The notes: generated by a model from the sequence alone, not told the origin. Shown: positions 1 through 7,393, counted from the first letter of the stretch. The stretch is DNA of 12,636 nt from an uncultured Campylobacter sp. (GCA_905373295.1 CAJPSJ010000027.1:1-12636), one strand, 5' to 3'. Numbers and translations are program-made.

Positions 1-1251
1 TTGCTTGATAAATTTAGCACACTGCGTATCGTCGCAAAAATCCGCCTCGAAGACCTCACGCAGCTTCGCAAGCTCGCTCGCGCTAAGCTTATAAAATTTA
101 TCTCGCGCCAGGCTTTGCATCAGCTCGCTCGTGCGCGCATCGCCAAACATATCGCTAAGCAGCCGCTCAACGTTGGAGCTAATCAAAATATCCATCGCAG
201 GGCTGATCGTGCGGATGAGCTCGCGCTTTCGCAGATCGTAGATACCGCGCGTAAAAAGCTCGGTTAGGATATTGTTCGCGTTTGAAGCGATCTTGATTTT
301 ACCGATCTTTGCGCCCATTTTTTTGGCGAAATACGCTCCCAGCGCGTTGCCGAAATTCCCGCTAGGCACTATGACGTCGAAGGTGTTAAATTTAGCGCTC
401 TGTTTTGCGCTCTGCGCGCTGTTTGCGCCCGCTGCGGCGTCTAAATTTTGACTGCACGCCTGGCACTGATCGCTTTGCTTTAAATTTTGCTCAAAGCTCA
501 ATACGCCGTGCTTTGAGAAATAGATGCTAGCGTAGATATAGTAGATGATTTGAAATAAAATCCTGCCGAAATTTACCGAGTTTGCGGCGCTTAGATTTAA
601 ATTTGCTCGCGCGAGCTCGTTTTTGAAATCATCGTCAGCCAGCAGCGATTTTAGCGCGCGTTGCGTATCGTCGAAGTTGCCGCGCACGCCTAAAATTTTA
701 AGATTTGCCGCGCTTTGTTTGACCATCTGCTGGCGCTGTATCTCGCTCGTGCCGCCCTGCGGATAGAGGCAGACCGCTTTGATGTTTTCGTCGTCCGCAA
801 AGGCCTCTAGCGTCGCAGGCCCCGTGTCGCCGCTCGTGGCGCACATTATTAAGAATTTCTCGCCTCTGGATTTTGCGATGCTTTTTAAAAGCGCGCCAAA
901 GGGCTGCAGCGCCATATCTTTAAACGCAAGCGTCGGGCCGTGGTAAAGCTCCAAAATATAGGCGTTTTCGCTTAGCTTTTTGATCTGGACGGGGCAGGCG
1001 GGGTTTTCAAATTTATCGTAGCGCTTTAGCGCGTCTTCAAAGACCTCGCTGCTTATGTCAAAATCGAAGCTTTCGATGATTTTAAGCGCGATCTGTTTGT
1101 AGCTCAAATCCTCGCACTGCTTAAAAAAATCCTCGCTCAAAAGCGGCAGCCTCTCGGGGCTAAAAAGCCCGCCGCCGCTCGCGCTCGGATTTAGCAGCGC
1201 GTAGCTAAGATCCGCTTTTTGCGAAAAATCTCTCGTAGAAACCAGTTTCAT
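1..1251 (-). CDS. thrC: Threonine synthase, C-terminus cut by window edge
   Basis: PLP enzyme converting O-phospho-L-homoserine to L-threonine in the cytoplasm. The 417 visible codons start at ATG 1251, with AGGAAA just upstream, and run open to the window edge, so the C-terminus is missing. The N-terminal part (LSYALLNPSASGGGLFSPE, about 14-33) is typical of the proteobacterial long threonine synthase. HGPTLAFKD (104-112) holds the PLP lysine, K111. CATSGDTGPA (137-146) and PSGNFGNALGAY (296-307) are cofactor and phosphate-binding loops. Residues about 251-288 form a low-complexity Gln/Ser/Ala-rich insertion with a CQAC motif, between the ILFQIIYYIY helix and the DVIVPSGN strand. I do not expect this in the family. 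It lies 121 nt downstream of argB on the same strand, so it may have its own promoter or be read through. Identification is firm; the role of the insertion is unknown. Confidence 0.95.
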   Translation of the reverse strand, partial: MKLVSTRDFSQKADLSYALLNPSASGGGLFSPERLPLLSEDFFKQCEDLSYKQIALKIIESFDFDISSEVFEDALKRYDKFENPACPVQIKKLSENAYILELYHGPTLAFKDMALQPFGALLKSIAKSRGEKFLIMCATSGDTGPATLEAFADDENIKAVCLYPQGGTSEIQRQQMVKQSAANLKILGVRGNFDDTQRALKSLLADDDFKNELARANLNLSAANSVNFGRILFQIIYYIYASIYFSKHGVLSFEQNLKQSDQCQACSQNLDAAAGANSAQSAKQSAKFNTFDVIVPSGNFGNALGAYFAKKMGAKIGKIKIASNANNILTELFTRGIYDLRKRELIRTISPAMDILISSNVERLLSDMFGDARTSELMQSLARDKFYKLSASELAKLREVFEADFCDDTQCAKFIKQ

Positions 1252-1372
1252 CTTTTTCCTTTTTAAAATTTTAAAATTTACGCCCGCCTAGGCGCTTTAA
1301 ATTTGATCGCTTAGGTCGCTTGCACGGATTTGCGGCATTGCCGCTTTAAGCCTGCCGCCTCCGCGCTCGCGC

Positions 1373-2230
1373 CTAAATTTCTTCCTTTATCAAACTTCCT
1401 ATGCCGCCGTCCGTGAAAAGCTCAAGCAGGATCGAGTGCGGAATTTTGCCGTTGATGATATGCGCGGCACTCGCGCCGTTTCGCACGCACTGCAAACACG
1501 CATCGACTTTGGGGATCATACCGCCTGCGATCGTACCGTCCTTTTTAAGCCTCGAAATGAGCGCGGCATCGAGCTTGCTGATTAAATTTCCCTCTTTATC
1601 GAGCACTCCGTCAATGTCGCTTAAAAATATCGCCTTGCTCGCTTTTAGCGCGGCTGCGATCCTGCTGGCGCAGAGATCGGCGTTGATATTAAAGCTCACG
1701 TTTTCGTCCGTCTCGCCGCCCGCAAGCGGAGCGATCACCGGCAGATAGTCCTTTTGCAGCAGGTCGTTTATCAGCTTGGTGTTTACCTCGGTGATCTCGC
1801 CTACGAAGCCGTATTTTTTCTCATCGAGAAATTTTGCCCTCAAAAGCCCGCCGTCCTTGCCGCTGATGCCGATCGCAGGCGCGCCGTTTTGGTTCAAAAG
1901 CGCCGTGATCTCTTTATTCACCGCGCCGCTTAGCACCATCTCGGTAATTTCGATCGCGTCTTTATTCGTTACGCGAAGTCCATTGCGAAACTCGCTCTGC
2001 ACGCCGATCTTATCCAGGGTCTGATTGATCTTTTTGCCGCCGCCGTGCACGACGATGATCTTGATGCCGACCATATGCAAAAGCACGATGTCGCGGGCAA
2101 AATCAAGCTTGAGCGTATCATCGGTTTGCGCTGCGCCGCCGTATTTAACGACGAAAATTTTATCTCTAAATTTACGTATATAGGGCAGCGCGGAGATGAT
2201 TACTTCGGCGGTTTTGCTCTTTTTTATCAT
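1373..2230 (-). CDS. argB: Acetylglutamate kinase
   Basis: Phosphorylates N-acetyl-L-glutamate, the second step of arginine synthesis in the acetylated pathway; cytoplasmic. At 285 aa it has the normal length for the amino-acid kinase family. Visible motifs are VVKYGGAA (27-34, catalytic Lys29), VHGGGK (61-66), FRNGLRVT (81-88, substrate-binding arginine), NINADLCAS (181-189), GGMIPKVDAC (236-245, second catalytic lysine K241) and HIING (257-261). The N-terminal helix (about 5-20, including ALPYIRKF) matches the extra helix of arginine-sensitive, hexameric enzymes. Feedback inhibition by arginine is therefore likely, inferred from the family. ATG at 2230 is preceded by AAAGGAA. It lies 18 nt after lpxK, so the two are probably co-transcribed. 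No other arginine genes are in the window. Confidence 0.95.
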   Translation of the reverse strand: MIKKSKTAEVIISALPYIRKFRDKIFVVKYGGAAQTDDTLKLDFARDIVLLHMVGIKIIVVHGGGKKINQTLDKIGVQSEFRNGLRVTNKDAIEITEMVLSGAVNKEITALLNQNGAPAIGISGKDGGLLRAKFLDEKKYGFVGEITEVNTKLINDLLQKDYLPVIAPLAGGETDENVSFNINADLCASRIAAALKASKAIFLSDIDGVLDKEGNLISKLDAALISRLKKDGTIAGGMIPKVDACLQCVRNGASAAHIINGKIPHSILLELFTDGGIGSLIKEEI

Positions 2231-2248
2231 AAAATTCCTTTAAAAACC

Positions 2249-3328
2249 TTATTTTATCATAGCTTGGTTTATGTAGTTTTGAATTTTGCGGATAAAGTTT
2301 TCGCTTAGCTTCAAATTTAACAAAATCACCGAAATTTCCGCGCCCAAATCCCTTAATTTCACGTAATCTTTCGCCGTGCATAGGATATGCTCCGCGCCCT
2401 CGCGCCTTAGCAGCTCTAAAATCTGCTCTTTTTTGAAATCATAATGATCTGGAAAAAATGCGTGAGCTTTCGCGAGCGGTAAAAACTCTTGCAAGCGCCA
2501 AGGCTTGGCGATAGCGCTGATTAAGATCGTGCGGGATTTTTCAAAACCAGCCTCTTTGGAATTTAAAATTTTATTCGCGGCGGCGGGGTTTAAATTTGAA
2601 ATTTCATCTGCCGCGGTTTTTAAATTTAAATTTGAAATTTTATTCGCAGGATTTGAAATTTCATCCGTGCCGTTTAGCCCCTCTTGCAGATCCGCCGCCG
2701 AAACGATTTTAAGCTCCTGCAAAATGTCGCTCGGAGAGGGTATGAAATCTGCAAATTTATAAAAAAACGGCGGGTAGCGATACGCGGCGAACGGCAGACA
2801 AAAGGGCAGCTTCGGCGCGCTTTGCGGGCGCAGCAAGATATCAAATTTAGCGATATTAAATTTAGAAAACCCGTCGTCTAAGATCACCAGCTCAAAGCCG
2901 AGAGTTTGCGCGCGCAAAATCCCTGCGGCGCGATCTTCGCTGACGATCACGTTTGCGCCGCGCAGAAACAGCGCGTACTCCATCGCCTCATCGCCACTTT
3001 GCCCCACGTCGCAAAGTATCCGTCCGCCGAGCGCCACTTCGAGCAAGCCTCTGCTTTTGCGTCCGTATCCTCGAAGGATGATGCAGGTTTTAAACTCCTC
3101 GCTAAATTCTTTAAAAAGCGCCCGCACTAGCGGGGTTTTGCCGCTTCCGCCGAGGGTTAAATTTCCGACGCTGATTATTGGAATTTTAAATTTTTGCGGC
3201 TTAGCAAAGAGCCTTTTTAGGCAGACGATTAGCGTATAAAGCAGCGATAACGGCGCTAAAATCACTCCAAGCGCAAGCCACGCGGGGCTTGGGTCGTATA
3301 GGTTTCGCTCGATTAGGAGTTTAAACAC
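2249..3328 (-). CDS. lpxK: Tetraacyldisaccharide 4'-kinase (lipid A synthesis)
   Basis: Inner-membrane-associated kinase that adds the 4'-phosphate to the tetraacyl-disaccharide precursor of lipid A. Motifs in order: N-terminal membrane anchor (about 17-40), P-loop GNLTLGGSGKT (55-65), RGYGRKSRG (86-94), SGDEAM (111-116), DDGF (151-154, catalytic Asp), FPDHYDF (292-298) and CTAKDYVKL (317-325), the last corresponding to the family TEKDAVKL. The start is GTG at 3328, overlapping the end of the upstream DegT-like gene by 8 nt, which implies translational coupling. At 359 aa it is clearly longer than the roughly 310 aa usual for Campylobacter LpxK. The excess is a repetitive Asn/Ala/Ile-rich insertion at about 217-265. 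Core motifs on both sides are intact, so the enzyme is probably functional. Confidence 0.95.
   Translation of the reverse strand: MFKLLIERNLYDPSPAWLALGVILAPLSLLYTLIVCLKRLFAKPQKFKIPIISVGNLTLGGSGKTPLVRALFKEFSEEFKTCIILRGYGRKSRGLLEVALGGRILCDVGQSGDEAMEYALFLRGANVIVSEDRAAGILRAQTLGFELVILDDGFSKFNIAKFDILLRPQSAPKLPFCLPFAAYRYPPFFYKFADFIPSPSDILQELKIVSAADLQEGLNGTDEISNPANKISNLNLKTAADEISNLNPAAANKILNSKEAGFEKSRTILISAIAKPWRLQEFLPLAKAHAFFPDHYDFKKEQILELLRREGAEHILCTAKDYVKLRDLGAEISVILLNLKLSENFIRKIQNYINQAMIK
2552..2665 (-). repeat. In-frame 57-nt tandem repeat inside lpxK
   Basis: Two degenerate 19-codon units (residues 222-240 and 241-259). Each contains a DEISN block followed by an NKISN or NKILN block, built on AAATTTCAAAT and TAAAATTT words. 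The repeat keeps the reading frame. It accounts for most of the extra length of this LpxK and lies between the kinase core and the C-terminal motif region. Confidence 0.8.
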
Positions 3329-4457
3329 GATTTTGCGCTATCTCTTTGATCTGCTCGCAAATGTAGCTCACATCGTCGTCGCTAAGCGCCGTATAGATCG
3401 GCAGGGATAAAATTTGCTGATAGTTTTTAAGCGCATTCGGGAAATCATTGACCTTGTAATTATATTTGCTTTTGTAGTAGCTTAGCAGATGCACCGGCAC
3501 ATAGTGCAGCGAAACGCTCACTCCGCGCGAGATCAGCGCCTTGGCGAAATCGTCGCGGTTTTTGTCGATCTTTACGATGAACTGAGTATAGATATGCTCC
3601 TCGCTGTCGCTTGGAAGCGTCACGTGAGGGCAGTTTGCGAGCTGCTCGCGGTAGGCTGCGGCGATCTGCTTGCGGCGCTTTATAAAGGTATCGGTTTTTG
3701 CAAACTGAGCGATCGCGTAGGCGGAATTTATGGCGTCAAGATCGTATTTTTGACCGATGCGATCGACGTCGTAGGTAAAGGACATATTGCCGTCTTTGTA
3801 AAAGGCGTCCCCTACGATGCCGCCGTTTCTTAAAATTTGCGCGGCACTTGCGATCTCATCGTCGTTCGTGATGAAAAAACCCGCCGTAGAGATCGCGTCT
3901 TGCGCTTGAGGATTGATCTGAAAGCACGATATGAGCGAGCTTTTAAGCGCTCCGATTTTTGCACCTTTATAGGTAGCGCCCATAGCGCGGCACGCATCAT
4001 CTATAAGGATGATATTTTCGCTTTTAGCGACCTCGCTGATGGTGTCTATATCCGCAGCAAGCCCCGCGATGTGCGAGATGAAAGCGCATTTTAGCTTCTT
4101 ATGGCGGTTCTGATCTATCGTGCGAGCAAGGCTTTCGCTCGTAATGTTAAAGCTTATCGGATCGATATCTACGAAAACGGGCTCTGCGTCGAAGTGGCGG
4201 ATAACTTCAGCAACGTTAGGGAAGGAATTTACGGAGCATAAAATTTTATCTCCGCGCTTAATATCCATCGCGCAAAGCGCCAGATGCAGCGCCGTCGTGC
4301 CGCTCGTGGTAGATACGGCGTGCTTTACGCCGAAATATTTACAAATATCCTCTTCAAAAATTTCGCTATATCTTATATCGCTGTTGTAGAGGGCGCTTTT
4401 AATTAAGTCTTCCTCTTTTTTATCGATTTGAGCCTTATAAAACGGTATCTCTTTCAT
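3321..4457 (-). CDS. DegT/DnrJ/EryC1/StrS-family protein lacking the PLP lysine
   Basis: A 378-aa protein with the full fold-type I sugar aminotransferase layout: N-terminal IPFYKAQIDKKE, PLP-phosphate loop TTSGTTALHLAL (50-61), the Asp that pairs with the pyridine nitrogen in LIDDACRAMG (151-160), YKGAKIGAL (163-171) and C-terminal LHYVPVHLLSYY (317-328) and LSLPIYTALSDDDV (350-363). The Schiff-base lysine normally found in SFHPxK-xxTTGEGG is absent. The matching stretch, SCFQINPQAQDAISTAGFF (177-195), has no lysine, and the expected position is Ala185. The glutamine of the usual EDAAQ motif is Arg157. Family members normally transaminate nucleotide-linked keto sugars. Without the lysine, ordinary transamination is unlikely, so I give no function. 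ATG 4457 has AAGGAGA overlapping the nadE stop. The gene sits 10 nt after nadE and overlaps lpxK by 8 nt, hinting at an envelope role. Confidence 0.85.
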   Translation of the reverse strand: MKEIPFYKAQIDKKEEDLIKSALYNSDIRYSEIFEEDICKYFGVKHAVSTTSGTTALHLALCAMDIKRGDKILCSVNSFPNVAEVIRHFDAEPVFVDIDPISFNITSESLARTIDQNRHKKLKCAFISHIAGLAADIDTISEVAKSENIILIDDACRAMGATYKGAKIGALKSSLISCFQINPQAQDAISTAGFFITNDDEIASAAQILRNGGIVGDAFYKDGNMSFTYDVDRIGQKYDLDAINSAYAIAQFAKTDTFIKRRKQIAAAYREQLANCPHVTLPSDSEEHIYTQFIVKIDKNRDDFAKALISRGVSVSLHYVPVHLLSYYKSKYNYKVNDFPNALKNYQQILSLPIYTALSDDDVSYICEQIKEIAQNRV

Positions 4458-4467
4458 AAATCTCTCC

Positions 4468-5271
4468 TTAGTGCGCGGGCTCTATGCGAGCCACGGCCGG
4501 CATACGTAGTTTGAAGTTGTTTTTTAAAATTTTACGCACGATTAGCTTTACCAGATCTTTATTGTGGTTGGATTTTTTCAGATATTTCAGATCGTCCGCG
4601 CCGATCTGCTCGCCCGAACGGATCTTAGCCCTTAGATTAGGCCGCGAAAAAATATCTCTTAGCACGCTATCTAAGATCTCGTAGCTGTATCCAAGCTCAC
4701 GTTCATCGCTTTGATTTTCCCATAGATCGGCGCTGGGAGCTTTTTTTATAATCGCATCGTCTATGCATAAAATTTTTGCAAATTTAAACAGATCGGTTTT
4801 AAAAATTTCTCCGATCGGATTAAACGCGCAGGCCAGATCGCCGTAGATCGTGCCGTAGCCTAGCATCCTCTCGCTAAGATTGCTCGTGCCTACGACTACG
4901 CCGCGTTTAGCCGCGCTGTAATCATAAAGCAAGCTCATTCTTACGCGCGCGGCGAAATTTCCGATGCGAAGCGGGCTTGCGCCGGGATTTAAGGCGATGA
5001 AGCTCTCTATAAACGGCGCTATCTCTTGGATTTCGTAGGGGATATTAAAGGATTCGCAGTGAAAGATCGCGTCGGCCATATTTTCTAAATTTGAATTACC
5101 GCTAGGCAGGATAAGTCCGTAAGTGGGGATCTCGGTAAGCGCACAAAGCGCAGAAACCACGGCGCTGTCAAGACCTCCGCTTATACCTACGACGAAGGCG
5201 TCTGCGCCCGTCTCATCGAGCCTCTCCGATAAAAAATCGGTCAGTTGCGGCAGCAAATCGTCCAAAAACAT
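4468..5271 (-). CDS. nadE: NH3-dependent NAD+ synthetase
   Basis: Converts nicotinic acid adenine dinucleotide, ATP and ammonia to NAD+ in the final step of NAD synthesis; cytoplasmic homodimer. At 267 aa it is the short form without a glutaminase domain, so free ammonia is the nitrogen donor. Motifs: ATP pyrophosphatase P-loop GISGGLDSAVV (29-39), GTSNLSERMLGYGTIYGD (128-145) and PSADLWENQSDERELG (179-194). ATG 5271 has a modest AAGG upstream. It is the first gene of the leftward run and diverges from the metallo-hydrolase gene across 95 nt. From memory, C. jejuni also places nadE directly before lpxK, which supports the assignment and the operon. Confidence 0.95.
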   Translation of the reverse strand: MFLDDLLPQLTDFLSERLDETGADAFVVGISGGLDSAVVSALCALTEIPTYGLILPSGNSNLENMADAIFHCESFNIPYEIQEIAPFIESFIALNPGASPLRIGNFAARVRMSLLYDYSAAKRGVVVGTSNLSERMLGYGTIYGDLACAFNPIGEIFKTDLFKFAKILCIDDAIIKKAPSADLWENQSDERELGYSYEILDSVLRDIFSRPNLRAKIRSGEQIGADDLKYLKKSNHNKDLVKLIVRKILKNNFKLRMPAVARIEPAH

Positions 5272-5366
5272 AATATTTAGCCTTAAAATTTTACGTTAAA
5301 TTGTGCGAATTTTAACTATTTTTGGCTAAATTACGGCTTTAATTTAAGCTTAAAAGGAGGATTTAA
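5272..5366. promoter_or_regulatory. Divergent promoter region, nadE / metallo-hydrolase
   Basis: A 95-nt AT-rich gap between two genes pointing away from each other must hold start signals for both. AAAAGGAGG lies 7 nt before the plus-strand ATG. Several TAAATT and TTTAAT words could serve as -10 boxes, but none stands out, so no exact promoter is assigned. Confidence 0.4.
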
Positions 5367-5966
5367 ATGCAAATTTTAAAAAAAGCTTTCGGCGAATACG
5401 TGACGAATTGCTACATCGTAAAGGGCGAGCAGGGCGATTTGGTGATCGATCCGGGGCAGGGCAGCTTTGATTGGGTTATGCAAAATACGGGAAAGATCGC
5501 GGCGGTTTTGAATACGCATGGGCATTTCGATCACGTTTACGACGACGTCAAGCTGCAAAGGGTGGGCGCTAAAATTTATATCCACGAGGACGACGCCTTT
5601 ATGCTACGGGCGGATCCTTTTGAGATGATGCCAGAATCCATAGAAGCGGACGTGCTCATAAAAGGGCAGGAGCAAAGCCTTGAAATAGCGGGCTTTAACG
5701 TTAAATTTAGCCTCTTTGCAGGACACACGCCGGGCAGCTGTATGATTGAAGTGGACGGCGTGATCTTTAGCGGCGACGTCATATTCAAAGGCTCTATCGG
5801 CAGGTGGGATTTTCCCTTTTCAAGCGGCGCGCAGATGAAAGAATCTCTGCATAAAATTTTGCAGATAAAGGGCGATTTTACGCTCTATCCCGGACACGGC
5901 CCGAATACTAGCCTAGCGGCCGAGAGGCAAAATTTAAAATATTTTTTGCAGCTTTTTGAGCGTTGA
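5367..5966 (+). CDS. Metallo-beta-lactamase-fold hydrolase, glyoxalase II-like
   Basis: A 199-aa single-domain MBL-fold protein. Zinc ligands are complete: THGHFDH (50-56; H51, H53, D55, H56), AGHTPGS (118-124; H120), SGDVIF (135-140; bridging D137) and YPGHGP (174-179; H177). NCYIV near the N-terminus and PGHTP-type spacing are typical of the small glyoxalase II / YcbL group, which hydrolyses thioesters. The C-terminal domain that binds glutathione in classical glyoxalase II is absent, so the substrate is uncertain. There is no signal peptide, so it is cytoplasmic. ATG 5367 has an excellent AAAAGGAGG. From memory, a homologous MBL gene neighbours nadE in C. jejuni as well. Confidence 0.9.
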   Translation: MQILKKAFGEYVTNCYIVKGEQGDLVIDPGQGSFDWVMQNTGKIAAVLNTHGHFDHVYDDVKLQRVGAKIYIHEDDAFMLRADPFEMMPESIEADVLIKGQEQSLEIAGFNVKFSLFAGHTPGSCMIEVDGVIFSGDVIFKGSIGRWDFPFSSGAQMKESLHKILQIKGDFTLYPGHGPNTSLAAERQNLKYFLQLFER

Positions 5967-5980
5967 TTGTTTAAATTTAA

Positions 5981-5998
5981 TTGCGCTTAGTCGCGCAA
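5981..5998. terminator. Short hairpin after the MBL gene
   Basis: TTGCGC, a 6-nt loop (TTAGTC) and GCGCAA form a perfect 6-bp stem 15 nt after the MBL stop codon. No clear T-run follows on the plus strand. On the minus strand it is followed by TTAAATTTAA. It could be a weak bidirectional terminator between convergent genes. Confidence 0.3.
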
Positions 5999-6000
5999 AA

Positions 6001-6040
6001 GGCAGTGAAGAGGTGTGAAGCGGCGTGAAGCGGCGTGAAG
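6001..6040. repeat. 10-bp tandem repeat, four units
   Basis: Four consecutive 10-nt units share the core GTGAAG: GGCAGTGAAG, AGGTGTGAAG, CGGCGTGAAG, CGGCGTGAAG. The last two are identical and the first two have drifted. No gene is associated. Confidence 0.8.
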
Positions 6041-6064
6041 CTGCTCAGCGTCGGAAAATTTATA

Positions 6065-6120
6065 CCGCTTTGCTTGCAGGCGCCGGAATTGATGCCGCTT
6101 TGCTCACATTGCAGGCGCCG
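6065..6120. repeat. Pair of imperfect direct repeats
   Basis: CCGCTTTGCT followed by TGCAGGCGCCG occurs at 6065-6085 and again at 6095-6120, where five extra bases (CACAT) separate the two halves. Function unknown. Confidence 0.7.
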
Positions 6121-6312
6121 AAATTTACTGTTTTATTTGCCGCTGCGAGCGTTAAATTATGCGCTGAGTTCGCACCACGCGCGTATTAGCGTGCTCTCCG
6201 TAGATAAAATTTTAAAATTTACCGTCGCTTGATTAAATTTAGCAAAATTCCGTGCCGCCGAATACAAAATTTTCCCCCGCGAGCCGAATAAATTTCGATA
6301 AAATTTTTACGC

Positions 6313-6405
6313 GTTTTTAAAGGCGCAAATTACGCCCGAAGCTCATTTTATATCGGTGCACAGGTGCACGAAAAATGTTTTAAAGGCGCAGATCACGCCC
6401 GAAGC
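6313..6405. repeat. Near-duplicate of the cmoB 3' end
   Basis: A 30-nt segment at 6313-6342 recurs at 6376-6405 with about 26 identical positions. The second copy covers the last codons and stop of cmoB. On the minus strand both copies form a small GGCG...CGCC hairpin followed by TTTAAAA, so this may be a duplicated weak terminator. The first copy could also be a scar of an older gene end. Confidence 0.6.
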
Positions 6406-7286
6406 CGCACGTAGACACGCCTCGGGGCGGGGTAACCCTCGATCGTGCGCGAGCTATCGTGTGGGTCAAGAAAATTCTCCAAGCTCTGCCCGTCGATCCA
6501 CTCCGTTTTGCGCTGCTCGCTAGCATCTGTGGGCTTTTGAGCCAAAATTTCAAAATCTCTAAATTTCGCCCGCTCGCACCAATTCTGAAGCGCGCCGACG
6601 GTCGGGACGAAGTAGATATTTGAAATTTTTGAGTAGCTGTTTTTCGGACACAGCGCGAAATCGCTCGCTCCCTCGATATACATCGTGTCTAAAATCACCT
6701 CGCCGCCCGCATATAGCGAGGCTCGCAGATCTTTTAGCATCTTTACGGGGTCGCTGCGATGGTAGATGACGCCGAGGCAGAAGATCGTATCGAATTTGTG
6801 CTCGTAAAAAGGCAGATGCTCTACGCCTAAAAGCTCGAATTTCGCGCCGCTGCGGAGGAATTTCTCGATGAAGCTAAACTGCAGATAAAATAGCGCGCTC
6901 GGGTCAAACCCCACTAGCCGCGCAGGCGCTAGCTCGCTTGCGCGAAACATATAGTAGCCGTTGTTGCAGCCCACGTCGGCGACGGTTTTGCCGCTCAGAT
7001 TTAAAAACGGCCGCAGCAGGTTAAATTTCACGAAGCTTCGCCACTCGGCATCGATGAAAAGCTCACCCAGCGCGAAAGGCCCTTTGCGCCACGGCTTTAG
7101 CGCCCGCGCGATACGCAAAATTTCATTCTCTTGCTCCGCGCTAGCGCTAAAGCTCGCCCGCACGACATCGCCGCACTCGCACTCGCACTCGCCTATTTGC
7201 AGCGCCTCGATCGCGCTTAAAATTTCGCAGTTTTGCCCGCTTTGCAGCTTTTTAAAGTTCTCGTCTCTGATTTTTTGCAGATCCAT
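6393..7286 (-). CDS. cmoB: tRNA U34 carboxymethyltransferase
   Basis: Transfers a carboxymethyl group from carboxy-S-adenosylmethionine to 5-hydroxyuridine at tRNA position 34, giving cmo5U, which broadens wobble decoding; cytoplasmic. Diagnostic stretches: LKPWRKGPF (63-71), ELFIDAEWRS (75-84), Rossmann glycine loop VADVGCNNGYYM (102-113), GFDPS (126-130), GVIYHRSDP (172-180), the tail motifs EQRKTEWI (257-264) and DPHDSSRTIEGYPAPRR (274-290). At 297 aa it is slightly shorter than the E. coli protein (about 320 aa). ATG 7286 has AGGA upstream. The partner gene cmoA, which makes the cofactor, is not in the window. Residues 33-38 (ECECEC) come from a hexanucleotide repeat near the poorly conserved N-terminus. 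Identification is firm. Confidence 0.93.
   Translation of the reverse strand: MDLQKIRDENFKKLQSGQNCEILSAIEALQIGECECECGDVVRASFSASAEQENEILRIARALKPWRKGPFALGELFIDAEWRSFVKFNLLRPFLNLSGKTVADVGCNNGYYMFRASELAPARLVGFDPSALFYLQFSFIEKFLRSGAKFELLGVEHLPFYEHKFDTIFCLGVIYHRSDPVKMLKDLRASLYAGGEVILDTMYIEGASDFALCPKNSYSKISNIYFVPTVGALQNWCERAKFRDFEILAQKPTDASEQRKTEWIDGQSLENFLDPHDSSRTIEGYPAPRRVYVRLRA
7175..7192. repeat. Hexanucleotide microsatellite in cmoB
   Basis: Three exact ACTCGC units, preceded by a partial unit, encode alternating Glu-Cys on the minus strand. Unit gain or loss would keep the frame, so it is not an on/off switch. Confidence 0.7.
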
Positions 7287-7393
7287 TTTTAATCCTAAAA
7301 TTTCAAATTTGGCGCCATTTTAACATAAAATTTTATCCATTTTAAGGCGCAAAGAGATAAAATCGACTTGCAATTCAAGCAAAGGAGCAAAAA
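7287..7393. promoter_or_regulatory. Divergent promoter region, cmoB / transglutaminase-like 1
   Basis: A 107-nt AT-rich gap. On the minus strand, TAAAAT (complement of 7317-7322) lies about 30 nt before the cmoB ATG and is a plausible -10 box. On the plus strand, GATAAAAT (about 7356-7363) lies about 30 nt before the ATG at 7394. AAAGGAG precedes that ATG by 6 nt. No -35 boxes are evident, which is normal for Campylobacter vegetative promoters. Confidence 0.4.

Larger units (their letters stand above)
5967..6392. other. Non-coding gap between convergent MBL gene and cmoB
   Basis: About 426 nt without a convincing gene. A 65-codon open frame at 6035-6232 has no ribosome binding site and runs through repeats, so I do not call it. 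The gap contains a short hairpin, a four-unit 10-bp tandem repeat, a pair of direct repeats, AT-rich AAATTT words, two GTGCAC palindromes (6356-6361 and 6364-6369), and a near-copy of the cmoB 3' end. It looks like an eroding repeat-rich spacer. Confidence 0.6.

Noticed and set aside
1331..1344. GCGGC-ATT-GCCGC hairpin between argB and thrC
   Set aside because: Only 5 bp with no T-run on either strand; too weak to call a terminator.
3321..4457. PseC-type aminotransferase (flagellin pseudaminic acid pathway)
   Set aside because: The lysine is missing, no other pse genes are nearby, and the N-terminal region does not match PseC as I know it.
6035..6232. 65-codon plus-strand open frame
   Set aside because: No ribosome binding site, no recognisable domain, and it runs through direct repeats and AAATTT words; most likely chance.
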